Part shown: positions 32,640 through 46,129 of the stretch, in pieces
Position numbering within the stretch: position 1 is the first letter of the stretch
Layout: the number at the start of each line of letters is the position of its first letter
NCBI GenBank assembly: GCA_028752905.1
Contig: JAQNBH010000004.1
Span: forward strand, 9,775,786-9,839,785
DNA from: Cladorhizidae sp. MBARI D1340-BT2
Lineage: Eukaryota > Porifera > Demospongiae > Poecilosclerida > Cladorhizidae
Direction: 5' to 3'
Length of the DNA stretch: 64,000 bases
Notes under the pieces: generated by a model
Databases searched by the model: none
Told to the model about the DNA's origin: nothing
What the model saw: only the letters and a program-made list of their open reading frames with translations
Position numbers and translations under genes: made by a program

Positions 32640-35600
32640 GAAACAACAAAAAAACCAAAAACACTTAGAAAAAGCATTTCTTAATTTATTATTAAAGATT
32701 ATTATTATAAAGTATTAACTTCAACAGGGAGCTGAATATTTTAACAACATCATCCCCAACAAATATACATTCACGAAAAACAGATTACTCTCTTACGATG
32801 CTGGAGGTGAGAGAAGCGCTTGAAAATTGATTGGGCTTGTCGGAATGGTAGGAGCACAGCAGGCTGAGGAGGGCTTGTCGAGATGGTAGGAGCACAGCAG
32901 GCTGAGAAGAACTTGTGGATTAAAAATAGAATAGAACTGCTGCTTTGTGTAGTTTGTCTCGCTGGCTGAAAATGATGCTTGTGACAGAATATTTATAGTT
33001 TGTCTTGGCAGCGGGTGGGGTGAGAGGGTTGTGTTTGTGGGTGTTTTACAGGAGACAGAAGGGAGCCGGAAAAGGAGGGAAAAAGAGGGGGGGGGGGGGG
33101 GGAAACAACAAAAAAACCGAGAGCTCCTCCTCCCTCATTCATGATGCCTTGTTGTTCCCTCCTTCCTACTCGATCACTCAATCAGATAGTTAAAAGTACA
33201 TGTAATAAAAGAAGAATGAAAAAAAACTCCCCCCCCCCCCCCCCCCCACACACACAGGAAAAAAATCAAAAACACACAACCACATTCCCACACATCACAG
33301 GAGACCAACCACTCACCAAGTCAGGCAGACAGGCAAGCAGGCCAAGCCCCAGAGACTGAAGCAATCAGATCAGATTAGATACATACCAAAAAGGTGCCGA
33401 TTAAAAACTGCCACTCAAAACCAATCAACACACCATTCGACACACACACTCTAACACATCATGCATGCCCGCCAGACAGACACCTCCGGTTTCAGGATTC
33501 AGGATACAGCCAGCAAACAGCCCATGGACAGACAATCTTGCCAATCTTCCTTCATTCTGCCTTCCTTCTGCCTTCCTTCATTCCTTCCTTCTTCATTCGG
33601 ATTTTAACTATCTCTAGTTTAAACTTCATTGGAACATGAGACAACAAAAAAACCAAAAACACTTAGAAAAAGCATTTCTTAATTTATTATTAAAGATTAT
33701 TATTATAAAGTATTAACTTCAACAGGGAGCTGAATATTTTAACAACATCATCCCCAACAAATATACATTCACGAAAAACAGATTACTCTCTTACGATGCT
33801 GGAGGTGAGAGAAGCGCTTGAAAATTGATTGGGCTTGTCGGAATGGTAGGAGCACAGCAGGCTGAGGAGGGCTTGTCGAGATGGTAGGAGCACAGCAGGC
33901 TGAGAAGAACTTGTGGATTAAAAATAGAATAGAACTGCTGCTTTGTGTAGTTTGTCTCGCTGGCTGAAAATGATGCTTGTGACAGAATATTTATAGTTTG
34001 TCTTGGCAGCGGGTGGGGTGAGAGGGTTGTCTTTGTGGGTGTTTTACAGGAGACAGAAGGGAGCCGGAAAAGGAGGGAAAAAGAGGGGGGGGGGGGGGGA
34101 AAACAACAAAAAAACCAAAAACACTTAGAAAAAGCATTTCTTAATTTATTATTAAAGATTATTATTATAAAGTATTAACTTCAACAGGGAGCTGAATATT
34201 TTAACAACATCATCCCCAACAAATATACATTCACGAAAAACAGATTACTCTCTTACGATGCTGGAGGTGAGAGAAGCGCTTGAAAATTGATTGGGCTTGT
34301 CGGAATGGTAGGAGCACAGCAGGCTGAGGAGGGCTTGTCGAGATGGTAGGAGCACAGCAGGCTGAGAAGAACTTGTGGATTAAAAATAGAATAGAACTGC
34401 TGCTTTGTGTAGTTTGTCTCGCTGGCTGAAAATGATGCTTGTGACAGAATATTTATAGTTTGTCTTGGCAGCGGGTGGGGTGAGAGGGTTGTCTTTGTGG
34501 GTGTTTTACAGGAGACAGAAGGGAGCCGGAAAAGGAGGGAAAAAGAGGGGGGGGGGGGGAAAACAACAAAAAAACCGAGAGCTCCTCCTCCCTCATTCAT
34601 GATGCCTTGTTGTTCCCTCCTTACTACTCGATCACTCAATCAGATAGTTAAAAGTACATGTAATAAAAGAAGAATGAAAAAAAAACTCCCCCCCCCCCCC
34701 CCCCACACACACACAGGAAAAAAATCAAAAACACACAACCACATTCCCACACATCACAGGAGACCAACCACCCACCAAGTCAGGCAGACAGGCAAGCAGG
34801 CCAAGCCCCAGAGACTGAAGCAATCAGATCAGATTAGATACATACCAAAAAGGTGCCGATTAAAAACTGCCACTCAAAACCAATCAACACACCATTCGAC
34901 ACACACACTCTAACACATCATGCATGCCCGCCAGACAGACACCTCCGGTTTCAGGATTCAGGATACAGCCAGCAAACAGCCCATGGACAGACAATCTTGC
35001 CAATCTTCCTTCATTCTGCCTTCCTTCTGCCTTCCTTCATTCCTTCCTTCTTCATTCGGATTTTAACTATCTCTAGTTTAAACTTCATTGGAACATGAGA
35101 CAACAAAAAAACCAAAAACACTTAGAAAAAGCATTTCTTAATTTATTATTAAAGATTATTATTATAAAGTATTAACTTCAACAGGGAGCTGAATATTTTA
35201 ACAACATCATCCCCAACAAATATACATTCACGAAAAACAGATTACTCTCTTACGATGCTGGAGGTGAGAGAAGCGCTTGAAAATTGATTGGGCTTGTCGG
35301 AATGGTAGGAGCACAGCAGGCTGAGGAGGGCTTGTCGAGATGGCAGGAGCACAGCAGGCTGAGAAGAACTTGTGGATTAAAAATAGAATAGAACTGCTGC
35401 TTTGTGTAGTTTGTCTCGCTGGCTGAAAATGATGCTTGTGACAGAATATTTATAGTTTGTCTTGGCAGCGGGTGGGGTGAGAGGGTTGTCTTTGTGGGTG
35501 TTTTACAGGAGACAGAAGGGAGCCGGAAAAGGAGGGAAAAAGAGGGGGGGGGGGGGGGGGGAAAAACAACAAAAAAACCAAAAACACTTAGAAAAAGCAT

Positions 35601-38600
35601 TTCTTAATTTATTATTAAAGATTATTATTATAAAGTATTAACTTCAACAGGGAGCTGAATATTTTAACAACATCATCCCCAACAAATATACATTCACGAA
35701 AAACAGATTACTCTCTTACGATGCTGGAGGTGAGAGAAGCGCTTGAAAATTGATTGGGCTTGTCGGAATGGTAGGAGCACAGCAGGCTGAGGAGGGCTTG
35801 TCGAGATGGTAGGAGCACAGCAGGCTGAGAAGAACTTGTGGATTAAAAATAGAATAGAACTGCTGCTTTGTGTAGTTTGTCTCGCTGGCTGAAAATGATG
35901 CTTGTGACAGAATATTTATAGTTTGTCTTGGCAGCGGGTGGGGTGAGAGGGTTGTCTTTGTGGGTGTTTTACAGGAGACAGAAGGGAGCCGGAAAAGGAG
36001 GGAAAAAGAGGGGGGGGGGGGGGGGGAAAACAACAAAAAAACCAAAAACACTTAGAAAAAGCATTTCTTAATTTATTATTAAAGATTATTATTATAAAGT
36101 ATTAACTTCAACAGGGAGCTGAATATTTTAACAACATCATCCCCAACAAATATACATTCACGAAAAACAGATTACTCTCTTACGATGCTGGAGGTGAGAG
36201 AAGCGCTTGAAAATTGATTGGGCTTGTCGGAATGGTAGGAGCACAGCAGGCTGAGGAGGGCTTGTCGAGATGGTAGGAGCACAGCAGGCTGAGAAGAACT
36301 TGTGGATTAAAAATAGAATAGAACTGCTGCTTTGTGTAGTTTGTCTCGCTGGCTGAAAATGATGCTTGTGACAGAATATTTATAGTTTGTCTTGGCAGCG
36401 GGTGGGGTGAGAGGGTTGTCTTTGTGGGTGTTTTACAGGAGACAGAAGGGAGCCGGAAAAGGAGGGAAAAAGAGGGGGGGGGGGGGGGGGGGGAAACAAC
36501 AAAAAAACCAAAAACACTTAGAAAAAGCATTTCTTAATTTATTATTAAAGATTATTATTATAAAGTATTAACTTCAACAGGGAGCTGAATATTTTAACAA
36601 CATCATCCCCAACAAATATACATTCACGAAAAACAGATTACTCTCTTACGATGCTGGAGGTGAGAGAAGCGCTTGAAAATTGATTGGGCTTGTCGGAATG
36701 GTAGGAGCACAGCAGGCTGAGGAGGGCTTGTCGAGATGGTAGGAGCACAGCAGGCTGAGAAGAACTTGTGGATTAAAAATAGAATAGAACTGCTGCTTTG
36801 TGTAGTTTGTCTCGCTGGCTGAAAATGATGCTTGTGACAGAATATTTATAGTTTGTCTTGGCAGCGGGTGGGGTGAGAGGGTTGTCTTTGTGGGTGTTTT
36901 ACAGGAGACAGAAGGGAGCCGGAAAAGGAGGGAAAAAGAGGGGGGGGGGGGGGGGAAACAACAAAAAACCAAAAACACTTAGAAAAAGCATTTCTTAATT
37001 TATTATTAAAGATTATTATTATAAAGTATTAACTTCAACAGGGAGCTGAATATTTTAACAACATCATCCCCAACAAATATACATTCACGAAAAACAGATT
37101 ACTCTCTTACGATGCTGGAGGTGAGAGAAGCGCTTGAAAATTGATTGGGCTTGTCGGAATGGTAGGAGCACAGCAGGCTGAGGAGGGCTTGTCGAGATGG
37201 TAGGAGCACAGCAGGCTGAGAAGAACTTGTGGATTAAAAATAGAATAGAACTGCTGCTTTGTGTAGTTTGTCTCGCTGGCTGAAAATGATGCTTGTGACA
37301 GAATATTTATAGTTTGTCTTGGCAGCGGGTGGGGTGAGAGGGTTGTCTTTGTGGGTGTTTTACAGGAGACAGAAGGGAGCCGGAAAAGGAGGGAAAAAGA
37401 GGGGGGGGGGGGGAAAACAACAAAAAAACCGAGAGCTCCTCCTCCCTCATTCATGATGCCTTGTTGTTCCCTCCTTCCTACTCGATCACTCAATCAGATA
37501 GTTAAAAGTACATGTAATAAAAGAAGAATGAAAAAAAACTCCCCCCCCCCCCCCCCCACACACACACAGGAAAAAAATCAAAAACACACAACCACATTCC
37601 CACACATCACAGGAGACCAACCACCCACCAAGTCAGGCAGACAGGCAAGCAGGCCAAGCCCCAGAGACTGAAGCAATCAGATCAGATTAGATACATACCA
37701 AAAAGGTGCCGATTAAAAACTGCCACTCAAAACCAATCAACACACCATTCGACACACACACTCTAACACATCATGCATGCCCGCCAGACAGACACCTCCG
37801 GTTTCAGGATTCAGGATACAGCCAGCAAACAGCCCATGGACAGACAATCTTGCCAATCTTCCGTCATTCTGCCTTCCTTCTGCCTTCCTTCATTCCTTCC
37901 TTCTTCATTCCTTCCTTCTTCATTCGGATTTTAACTATCTCTAGTTTAAACTTCATTGGAACATGAGACAACAAAAAAACCAAAAACACTTAGAAAAAGC
38001 ATTTCTTAATTTATTATTAAAGATTATTATTATAAAGTATTAACTTCAACAGGGAGCTGAATATTTTAACAACATCATCCCCAACAAATATACATTCACG
38101 AAAAACAGATTACTCTCTTACGATGCTGGAGGTGAGAGAAGCGCTTGAAAATTGATTGGGCTTGTCGGAATGGTAGGAGCACAGCAGGCTGAGGAGGGCT
38201 TGTCGAGATGGTAGGAGCACAGCAGGCTGAGAAGAACTTGTGGATTAAAAATAGAATAGAACTGCTGCTTTGTGTAGTTTGTCTCGCTGGCTGAAAATGA
38301 TGCTTGTGACAGAATATTTATAGTTTGTCTTGGCAGCGGGTGGGGTGAGAGGGTTGTCTTTGTGGGTGTTTTACAGGTGACAGAAGGGAGCCGGAAAAAG
38401 AGGGGGGGGGGGGGGGGAAACAACAAAAAAACCGAGAGCTCCTCCTCCCTCATTCATGATGCCTTGTTGTTCCCTCCTTCCTACTCGATCACTCAATCAG
38501 ATAGTTAAAAGTACATGTAATAAAAGAAGAATGAAAAAAAAACTCCCCCCCCCCCCCCCCCCCCACACACACACAGGAAAAAAATCAAAAACACACAACC

Positions 38601-41600
38601 ACATTCCCACACATCACAGGAGACCAACCACCCACCAAGTCAGGCAGACAGGCAAGCAGGCCAAGCCCCAGAGACTGAAGCAATCAGATCAGATTAGATA
38701 CATACCAAAAAGGTGCCGATTAAAAACTGCCACTCAAAACCAATCAACACACCATTCGACACACACACTCTAACACATCATGCATGCCCGCCAGACAGAC
38801 ACCTCCGGTTTCAGGATTCAGGATACAGCCAGCAAACAGCCCATGGACAGACAATCTTGCCAATCTTCCTTCATTCTGCCTTCCTTCTGCCTTCCTTCAT
38901 TCCTTCCTTCTTCATTCGGATTTTAACTATCTCTAGTTTAAACTTCATTGGAACATGAGACAACAAAAAAACCAAAAACACTTAGAAAAAGCATTTCTTA
39001 ATTTATTATTAAAGATTATTATTATAAAGTATTAACTTCAACAGGGAGCTGAATATTTTAACAACATCATCCCCAACAAATATACATTCACGAAAAACAG
39101 ATTACTCTCTTACGATGCTGAAGGTGAGAGAAGCGCTTGAAAATTGATTGGGCTTGTCGGAATGGTAGGAGCACAGCAGGCTGAGGAGGGCTTGTCGAGA
39201 TGGTAGGAGCACAGCAGGCTGAGAAGAACTTGTGGATTAAAAATAGAATAGAACTGCTGCTTTGTGTAGTTTGTCTCGCTGGCTGAAAATGATGCTTGTG
39301 ACAGAATATTTATAGTTTGTCTTGGCAGCGGGTGGGGTGAGAGGGTTGTCTTTGTGGGTGTTTTAAAGGAGACAGAAGGGAGCCGGAAAAGGAGGGAAAA
39401 AGAGGGGGGGGGGGGGGAAAACAACAAAAAAACCAAAAACACTTAGAAAAAGCATTTCTTAATTTATTATTAAAGATTATTATTATAAAGTATTAACTTC
39501 AACAGGGAGCTGAATATTTTAACAACATCATCCCCAACAAATATACATTCACGAAAAACAGATTACTCTCTTACGATGCTGGAGGTGAGAGAAGCGCTTG
39601 AAAATTGATTGGGCTTGTCGGAATGGTAGGAGCACAGCAGGCTGAGGAGGGCTTGTCGAGATGGTAGGAGCACAGCAGGCTGAGAAGAACTTGTGGATTA
39701 AAAATAGAATAGAACTGCTGCTTTGTGTAGTTTGTCTCGCTGGCTGAAAATGATGCTTGTGACAGAATATTTATAGTTTGTCTTGGCAGCGGGTGGGGTG
39801 AGAGGGTTGTCTTTGTGGGTGTTTTACAGGAGACAGAAGGGAGCCGGAAAAGGAGGGAAAAAGAGGGGGGGGGGGGGGGGGGGGAAACCAAAAACACTTA
39901 GAAAAAGCATTTCTTAATTTATTATTAAAGATTATTATTATAAAGTATTAACTTCAACAGGGAGCTGAATATTTTAACAACATCATCCCCAACAAATATA
40001 CATTCACGAAAAACAGATTACTCTCTTACGATGCTGGAGGTGAGAGAAGCGCTTGAAAATTGATTGGGCTTGTCGGAATGGTAGGAGCACAGCAGGCTGA
40101 GGAGGGCTTGTCGAGATGGTAGGAGCACAGCAGGCTGAGAAGAACTTGTGGATTAAAAATAGAATAGAACTGCTGCTTTGTGTAGTTTGTCTCGCTGGCT
40201 GAAAATGATGCTTGTGACAGAATATTTATAGTTTGTGGCAGCGGGTGGGGTGAGAGGGTTGTCTTTGTGGGTGTTTTACAGGAGACAGAAGGGAGCCGGA
40301 AAAGGAGGGAAAAAGAGGGGGGGGGGGGGAAAACAACAAAAAACCGAGAGCTCCTCCTCCCTCATTCATGATGCCTTGTTGTTCCCTCCTTACTACTCGA
40401 TCACTCAATCAGATAGTTAAAAGTACATGTAATAAAAGAAGAATGAAAAAAAACTCCCCCCCCCCCCCCCCCCCACACACACACAGGAAAAAAAATCAAA
40501 AAACACACAACCACATTCCCACACATCACAGGAGACCAACCACCCACCAAGTCAGGCAGACAGGCAAGCAGGCCAAGCCCCAGAGACTGAAGCAATCAGA
40601 TCAGATTAGATACATACCAAAAAGGGTGCCGATTAAAAACTGCCACTCAAAACCAATCAACACACCATTCGACACACACACTCTAACACATCATGCATGC
40701 CCGCCAGACAGACACCTCCGGTTTCAGGATTCAGGATACAGCCAGCAAACAGCCCATGGACAGACAATCTTGCCAATCTTCCTTCATTCTGCCTTCCTTC
40801 TGCCTTCCTTCATTCCTTCCTTCTTCATTCGGATTTTAACTATCTCTAGTTTAAACTTCATTGGAACATGAGACAACAAAAAAACCAAAAACACTTAGAA
40901 AAAGCAATTTCTTAATTTATTATTAAAGATTATTATTATAAAGTATTAACTTCAACAGGGAGCTGAATATTTTAACAACATCATCCCCAACAAATATACA
41001 TTCACGAAAAACAGATTACTCTCTTACGATGCTGGAGGTGAGAGAAGCGCTTGAAAATTGATTGGGCTTGTCGGAATGGTAGGAGCACAGCAGGCTGAGG
41101 AGGGCTTGTCGAGATGGTAGGAGCACAGCAGGCTGAGAAGAACTTGTGGATTAAAAATAGAATAGAACTGCTGCTTTGTGTAGTTTGTCTCGCTGGCTGA
41201 AAATGATGCTTGTGACAGAATATTTATAGTTTGTCTTGGCAGCGGGTGGGGGTGAGAGGGTTGTCTTTGTGGGTGTTTTACAGGAGACAGAAGGGAGCCG
41301 GAAAAAGAGGGGGGGGGGGGGGGGGGGGGAAACAACAAAAAAACCAAAAACACTTAGAAAAAGCATTTCTTAATTTATTATTAAAGATTATTATTATAAA
41401 GTATTAACTTCAACAGGGAGCTGAATATTTTAACAACATCATCCCCAACAAATATACATTCACGAAAAACAGATTACTCTCTTACGATGCTGGAGGTGAG
41501 AGAAGCGCTTGAAAATTGATTGGGCTTGTCGGAATGGTAGGAGCACAGCAGGCTGAGGAGGGCTTGTCGAGATGGTAGGAGCACAGCAGGCTGAGAAGAA

Positions 41601-44252
41601 CTTGTGGATTAAAAATAGAATAGAACTGCTGCTTTGTGTAGTTTGTCTCGCTGGCTGAAAATGATGCTTGTGACAGAATATTTGTAGTTTGTCTTGGCAG
41701 CGGGTGGGGTGAGAGGGTTGTCTTTGTGGGTGTTTTACAGGAGACAGAAGGGAGCCGGAAAAGGAGGGAAAAAGAGGGGGGGGGGGGGGGGGGGGGAAAA
41801 CAACAAAAAAACCAAAAACACTTAGAAAAAGCATTTCTTAATTTATTATTAAAGATTATTATTATAAAGTATTAACTTCAACAGGGAGCTGAATATTTTA
41901 ACAACATCATCCCCAACAAATATACATTCACGAAAAACAGATTACTCTCTTACGATGCTGGAGGTGAGAGAAGCGCTTGAAAATTGATTGGGCTTGTCGG
42001 AATGGTAGGAGCACAGCAGGCTGAGGAGGGCTTGTCGAGATGGTAGGAGCACAGCAGGCTGAGAAGAACTTGTGATTAAAAATATAATAGAACTGCTGCT
42101 TTGTGTAGTTTGTCTCGCTGGCTGAAAATGATGCTTGTGACAGAATATTTATAGTTTGTCTTGGCAGCGGGTGGGGTGAGAGGGTTGTCTTTGTGGGTGT
42201 TTTACAGGAGACAGAAGGGAGCCGGAAAAGGAGGGAAAAAGAGGGGGGGGGGGGGAAACAACAAAAAAACCGAGAGCTCCTCCTCCCTCATTCATGATGC
42301 CTTGTTGTTCCCTCCTTACTACTCGATCACTCAATCAGATAGTTAAAAGTACATGTAATAAAAGAAGAATGAAAAAAAACTCCCCCCCCCCCCCCCCCCA
42401 CATACACACAGGAAAAAAATCAAAAACACACAACCACATTCCCACACATCACAGGAGACCAACCACCCACCAAGTCAGGCAGACAGGCAAGCAGGCCAAG
42501 CCCCAGAGACTGAAGCAATCAGATCAGATTAGATACATACCAAAAAGGTGCCGATTAAAAACTGCCACTCAAAACCAATCAACACACCATTCGACACACA
42601 CACTCTAACACATCATGCATGCCCGCCAGACAGACACCTCCGGTTTCAGGATTCAGGATACAGCCAGCAAACAGCCCATGGACAGACAATCTTGCCAATC
42701 TTCCTTCATTCTGCCTTCCTTCTGCCTTCCTTCATTCCTTCCTTCTTCATTCGGATTTTAACTATCTCTAGTTTAAACTTCATTGGAACATGAGACAACA
42801 AAAAAACCAAAAACACTTAGAAAAAGCATTTCTTAATTTATTATTAAAGATTATTATTATAAAGTATTAACTTCAACAGGGAGCTGAATATTTTAACAAC
42901 ATCATCCCCAACAAATATACATTCACGAAAAACAGATTACTCTCTTACGATGCTGGAGGTGAGAGAAGCGCTTGAAAATTGATTGGGCTTGTCGGAATGG
43001 TAGGAGCACAGCAGGCTGAGGAGGGCTTGTCGAGATGGTAGGAGCACAGCAGGCTGAGAAGAACTTGTGGATTAAAAATAGAATAGAACTGCTGCTTTGT
43101 GTAGTTTGTCTCGCTGGCTGAAAATGATGCTTGTGACAGAATATTTATAGTTTGTCTTGGCAGCGGGTGGGGTGAGAGGGTTGTCTTTGTGGGTGTTTTA
43201 CAGGAGACAGAAGGGAGCCGGAAAAGGAGGGAAAAAGAGGGGGGGGGGGGGAAAACAACAAAAAAACCAAAAACACTTAGAAAAAGCATTTCTTAATTTA
43301 TTATTAAAGATTATTATTATAAAGTATTAACTTCAACAGGGAGCTGAATATTTTAACAACATCATCCCCAACAAATATACATTCACGAAAAACAGATTAC
43401 TCTCTTACGATGCTGGAGGTGAGAGAAGCGCTTGAAAATTGATTGGGCTTGTCGGAATGGTAGGAGCACAGCAGGCTGAGGAGGGCTTGTCGAGATGGTA
43501 GGAGCACAGCAGGCTGAGAAGAACTTGTGGATTAAAAATAGAATAGAACTGCTGCTTTGTGTAGTTTGTCTCGCTGGCTGAAAATGATGCTTGTGACAGA
43601 ATATTTATAGTTTGTCTTGGCAGCGGGTGGGGTGAGAGGGTTGTCTTTGTGGGTGTTTTACAGGAGACAGAAGGGAGCCGGAAAAGGAGGGAAAAAGAGG
43701 GGGGGGGGGGGAAAACAACAAAAAAACGAGAGCTCCTCCCTCATTCATGATGCCTTGTTGTTCCCTCCTTCCTACTCGATCACTCAATCAGATAGTTAAA
43801 AGTACATGTAATAAAAGAAGAATGAAAAAAAACTCCCCCCCCCCCCCCCCCCCCACACACACACAGGAAAAAAATCAAAAACACACAACCACATTCCCAC
43901 ACATCACAGGAGACCAACCACCCACCAAGTCAGGCAGACAGGCAAGCAGGCCAAGCCCCAGAGACTGAAGCAATCAGATCAGATTAGATACATACCAAAA
44001 AGGTGCCGATTAAAAACTGCCACTCAAAACCAATCAACACACCATTCGACACACACACTCTAACACATCATGCATGCCCGCCAGACAGACACCTCCGGTT
44101 TCAGGATTCAGGATACAGCCAGCAAACAGCCCATGGACAGACAATCTTGCCAATCTTCCTTCATTCTGCCTTCCTTCTGCCTTCCTTCATTCCTTCCTTC
44201 TTCATTCGGATTTTAACTATCTCTAGTTTAAACTTCATTGGAACATGAGACA
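32183..44252. repeat. 12-kb composite satellite: 18 units in short (~465) and long (~995) forms with G and C tracts
   Basis: Every unit starts with ccaaaaacacttagaaaaag (or close) and contains gctggaggtgagagaagcgc, twice the phrase taggagcacagcaggctgag, tttacaggagacagaaggga and then a run of about 11-29 G. In short units the G run is followed by aacaacaaaaaaacc and the next unit. In long units it is followed by gagagctcctcctccctcat, a run of about 14-20 C, CA repeats, cttccttcattc-type repeats and then gagacaacaaaaaaacc before the next unit. Approximate unit starts are 32183, 32656, 33650, 34122, 35110, 35577, 36041, 36507, 36968, 37979, 38971, 39432, 39887, 40881, 41341, 41811, 42806 and 43263. 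Units 2, 4, 9, 10, 13, 16 and 18 are long. Identity among units is very high outside the tracts. Recurrent open frames (for example 81 and 110 residues) are artefacts of repetition. Confidence 0.95.
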
Positions 44253-44494
44253 GGTTAACATTCATCTTACATTATTTTAACCTGCATTTTTTTTTTTGAC
44301 CCTTGTTCATTTTTAACTGGGTGGGGGGTTACTTACCTCTTTTTTATTTAACATTCATCTACTTTAACCTTAATTTTAACCTTGATCAAATTTAACCTTT
44401 GGATAGCAACCTTGCGGCTTAACTATATTCTACCATGGATGGATTGTAACATTGTTCAGTTTAAACATTCAATTTTTTTTCTATTTTACCCTTG
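44253..44494. other. Short AT-rich spacer
   Basis: Contains several ttaacctt/ttaacattcatc phrases. No gene. Confidence 0.4.
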
Positions 44495-45763
44495 ATGGTG
44501 AGAAATATTTTGACCCCCTTAAGGGGGGACATCTGCACTTTTTAATTTTAATTTTTTTAACCTGTGGTTACAACTTTAGAGCTCAGTAGATTCTGCAAAC
44601 TTCATGGTATGGACTTGATATATAGCTCAAAAGATAGGTCTCTCTGTGTGCTCTCTTTTGATACTAAAATATGTTTCATAGGTATAACTATAGGCAAGTT
44701 ACTACACCCTAAAGCGGAGGGACTTCAAAAACCTGCACCCCAAAACCGCCGTTGGAAACCATTCTGAGATGCGAAGTGCAAAAAAATTAAAAATGGTACG
44801 AGTGGCTAGAGGAAGCTCTAGAGCATACAATGACTATATTGAGTAGGCGTGAAAAATTGATTACCTGGTCAAGCGCGCGGTTGGAAAATTGAAGGCGTTG
44901 ACAAGGCGTCGCCAAATCAACGCCTTCAATTTTCCAACCGCGCGCTTGACCAGGTAATCAATTTTTCACGCCTACTCAATATAGTCATTGTATGCTCTAG
45001 AGCTTCCTCTAGCCACTCGTACCATTTTTAATTTTTTTGCACTTCGCATCTCAGAATGGTTTCCAACGGCGGTTTTGGGGTGCAGGTTTTTGAAGTCCCT
45101 CCGCTTTAGGGTCTAGTAACTTGCCTATAGTTATACCTATGAAACATATTTTAGTATCAAAAGAGAGCACACAGAGAGACCTATCTTTTGAGCTATATAT
45201 CAAGTCCATACCATGAAGTTTGCAGAATCTACTGAGCTCTAAAGTTGTAACCACAGGTAAAAAAAAAATTAAAAAAAAGTGCAGATGTCCCCCCTTAAAA
45301 CAATGACAAGAACTGTAAAGAAAAAAAATTTGTGACGTTCCTTTACCAAATATACAGGATTCAGGATTCAGGAACAACTTTTCTGTTGAAAACTCTCAGA
45401 AATTGGACAGGAACGAAGGTGAGAACCCTAATTATATTTTTAATTTATATATTGTGTAATGCATTATTGGTTGATATATTTCTATAGTAACTATATCGTA
45501 AAATAATAAAAGAAATAAAAATACGAAAGAAATAAACAATATTTTAGTACGTAATACATAATAATACTTAATGGAAGTCTCACCTTCGTTCCTGTCCAAT
45601 TTCTGAGAGTTTTCAACAGAAAAGTTGTTCCTGAATCCTGAATCCTGTATATTTGGTAAAGAATCCTGTATATTTGGTAAAGGAACGTCACAATTTTTTT
45701 TTCTTTACAGTTCTTGTCATTGTTTTCAGGGGGTCAAGGTCTTTGGAAATATTTCTCACCATA
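44495..45763. repeat. Older long foldback, interrupted by the palindromic MITE
   Basis: The left arm is 44495-44522 (atggtgagaaatattttgac then cccctt) continuing after the MITE as 45299-45422 (aacaatgacaagaactgtaa ... aacgaaggtgaga). The right arm, 45577-45763, is the inverse (tctcaccttcgttcctgtcc ... aaatatttctcaccat). The spacer is about 154 bases of AT-rich DNA. The arms pair continuously once the 44523-45298 insertion is removed, and the right arm has an extra duplicated 'gaatcctgtatatttggtaaa'. Confidence 0.88.
44519..45298. mobile_element. TTAA-flanked near-perfect palindrome (piggyBac-type MITE)
   Basis: TTAA lies at 44519-44522 and 45295-45298. Between them are two arms of about 379 bases (44523-44901 and 44917-45294) that are almost exact reverse complements, with a 15-base loop (caaggcgtcgccaaa). 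The ends read ggggggacatctgcac. TTAA target duplication and G-rich termini fit a piggyBac-type non-autonomous element. Each arm contains a 67-codon frame, but the diverged copy at 24008 shifts frame there, so I do not call it coding. Mismatches between arms are few (for example ttactacaccc versus ttactagaccc). Confidence 0.9.
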
Positions 45764-46046
45764 GCAGTGTTTAGACTGATAATTAGCTGAAAGCAGTGCC
45801 TGAATGCAGCAGTGTTTAGACTGATAATTGGCTGAAAGCAGTGTCTGAATGCAGCAGTGTTTAGACTGATAATTGGCTGAAAGCAGTGCCTGAATGCAGC
45901 AGTGTTTAGACTGATAATTGGCTGAAAGCAGTGCCTGAATGCAGCAGTGTTTAGACTGATAATTGGCTGAAAGCAGTGCCTGAATGCAGCAGTGTTTAGA
46001 CTGATAATTGGCTGAAAGCAGTGCCTGAATGCAGCAGTGTTTAGAC
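45764..46046. repeat. 45-base minisatellite, about 6.3 copies
   Basis: The unit agcagtgtttagactgataa then ttggctgaaagcagtgcctg then aatgc repeats with only a few single-base changes. It abuts the end of the older foldback arm. Confidence 0.93.
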
Positions 46047-46129
46047 CGCCAAGTTATAATATATATTATATATTTTTAATATTATATAATTGAAAAAACA
46101 TACCAAGTTCATTAACATATTAAAAAAAT

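Noticed and set aside
32320..44248. Many repeated open frames of 60-167 residues on both strands
   Set aside because: They recur because the satellite unit recurs, they read through variable G and C tracts, and they overlap on both strands. There are no protein-like features.
44564..44767. 67-residue frame repeated in both MITE arms
   Set aside because: The copy at 24008 is frameshifted at the same place, and the two arms are inverse copies, so openness is not evidence of coding.
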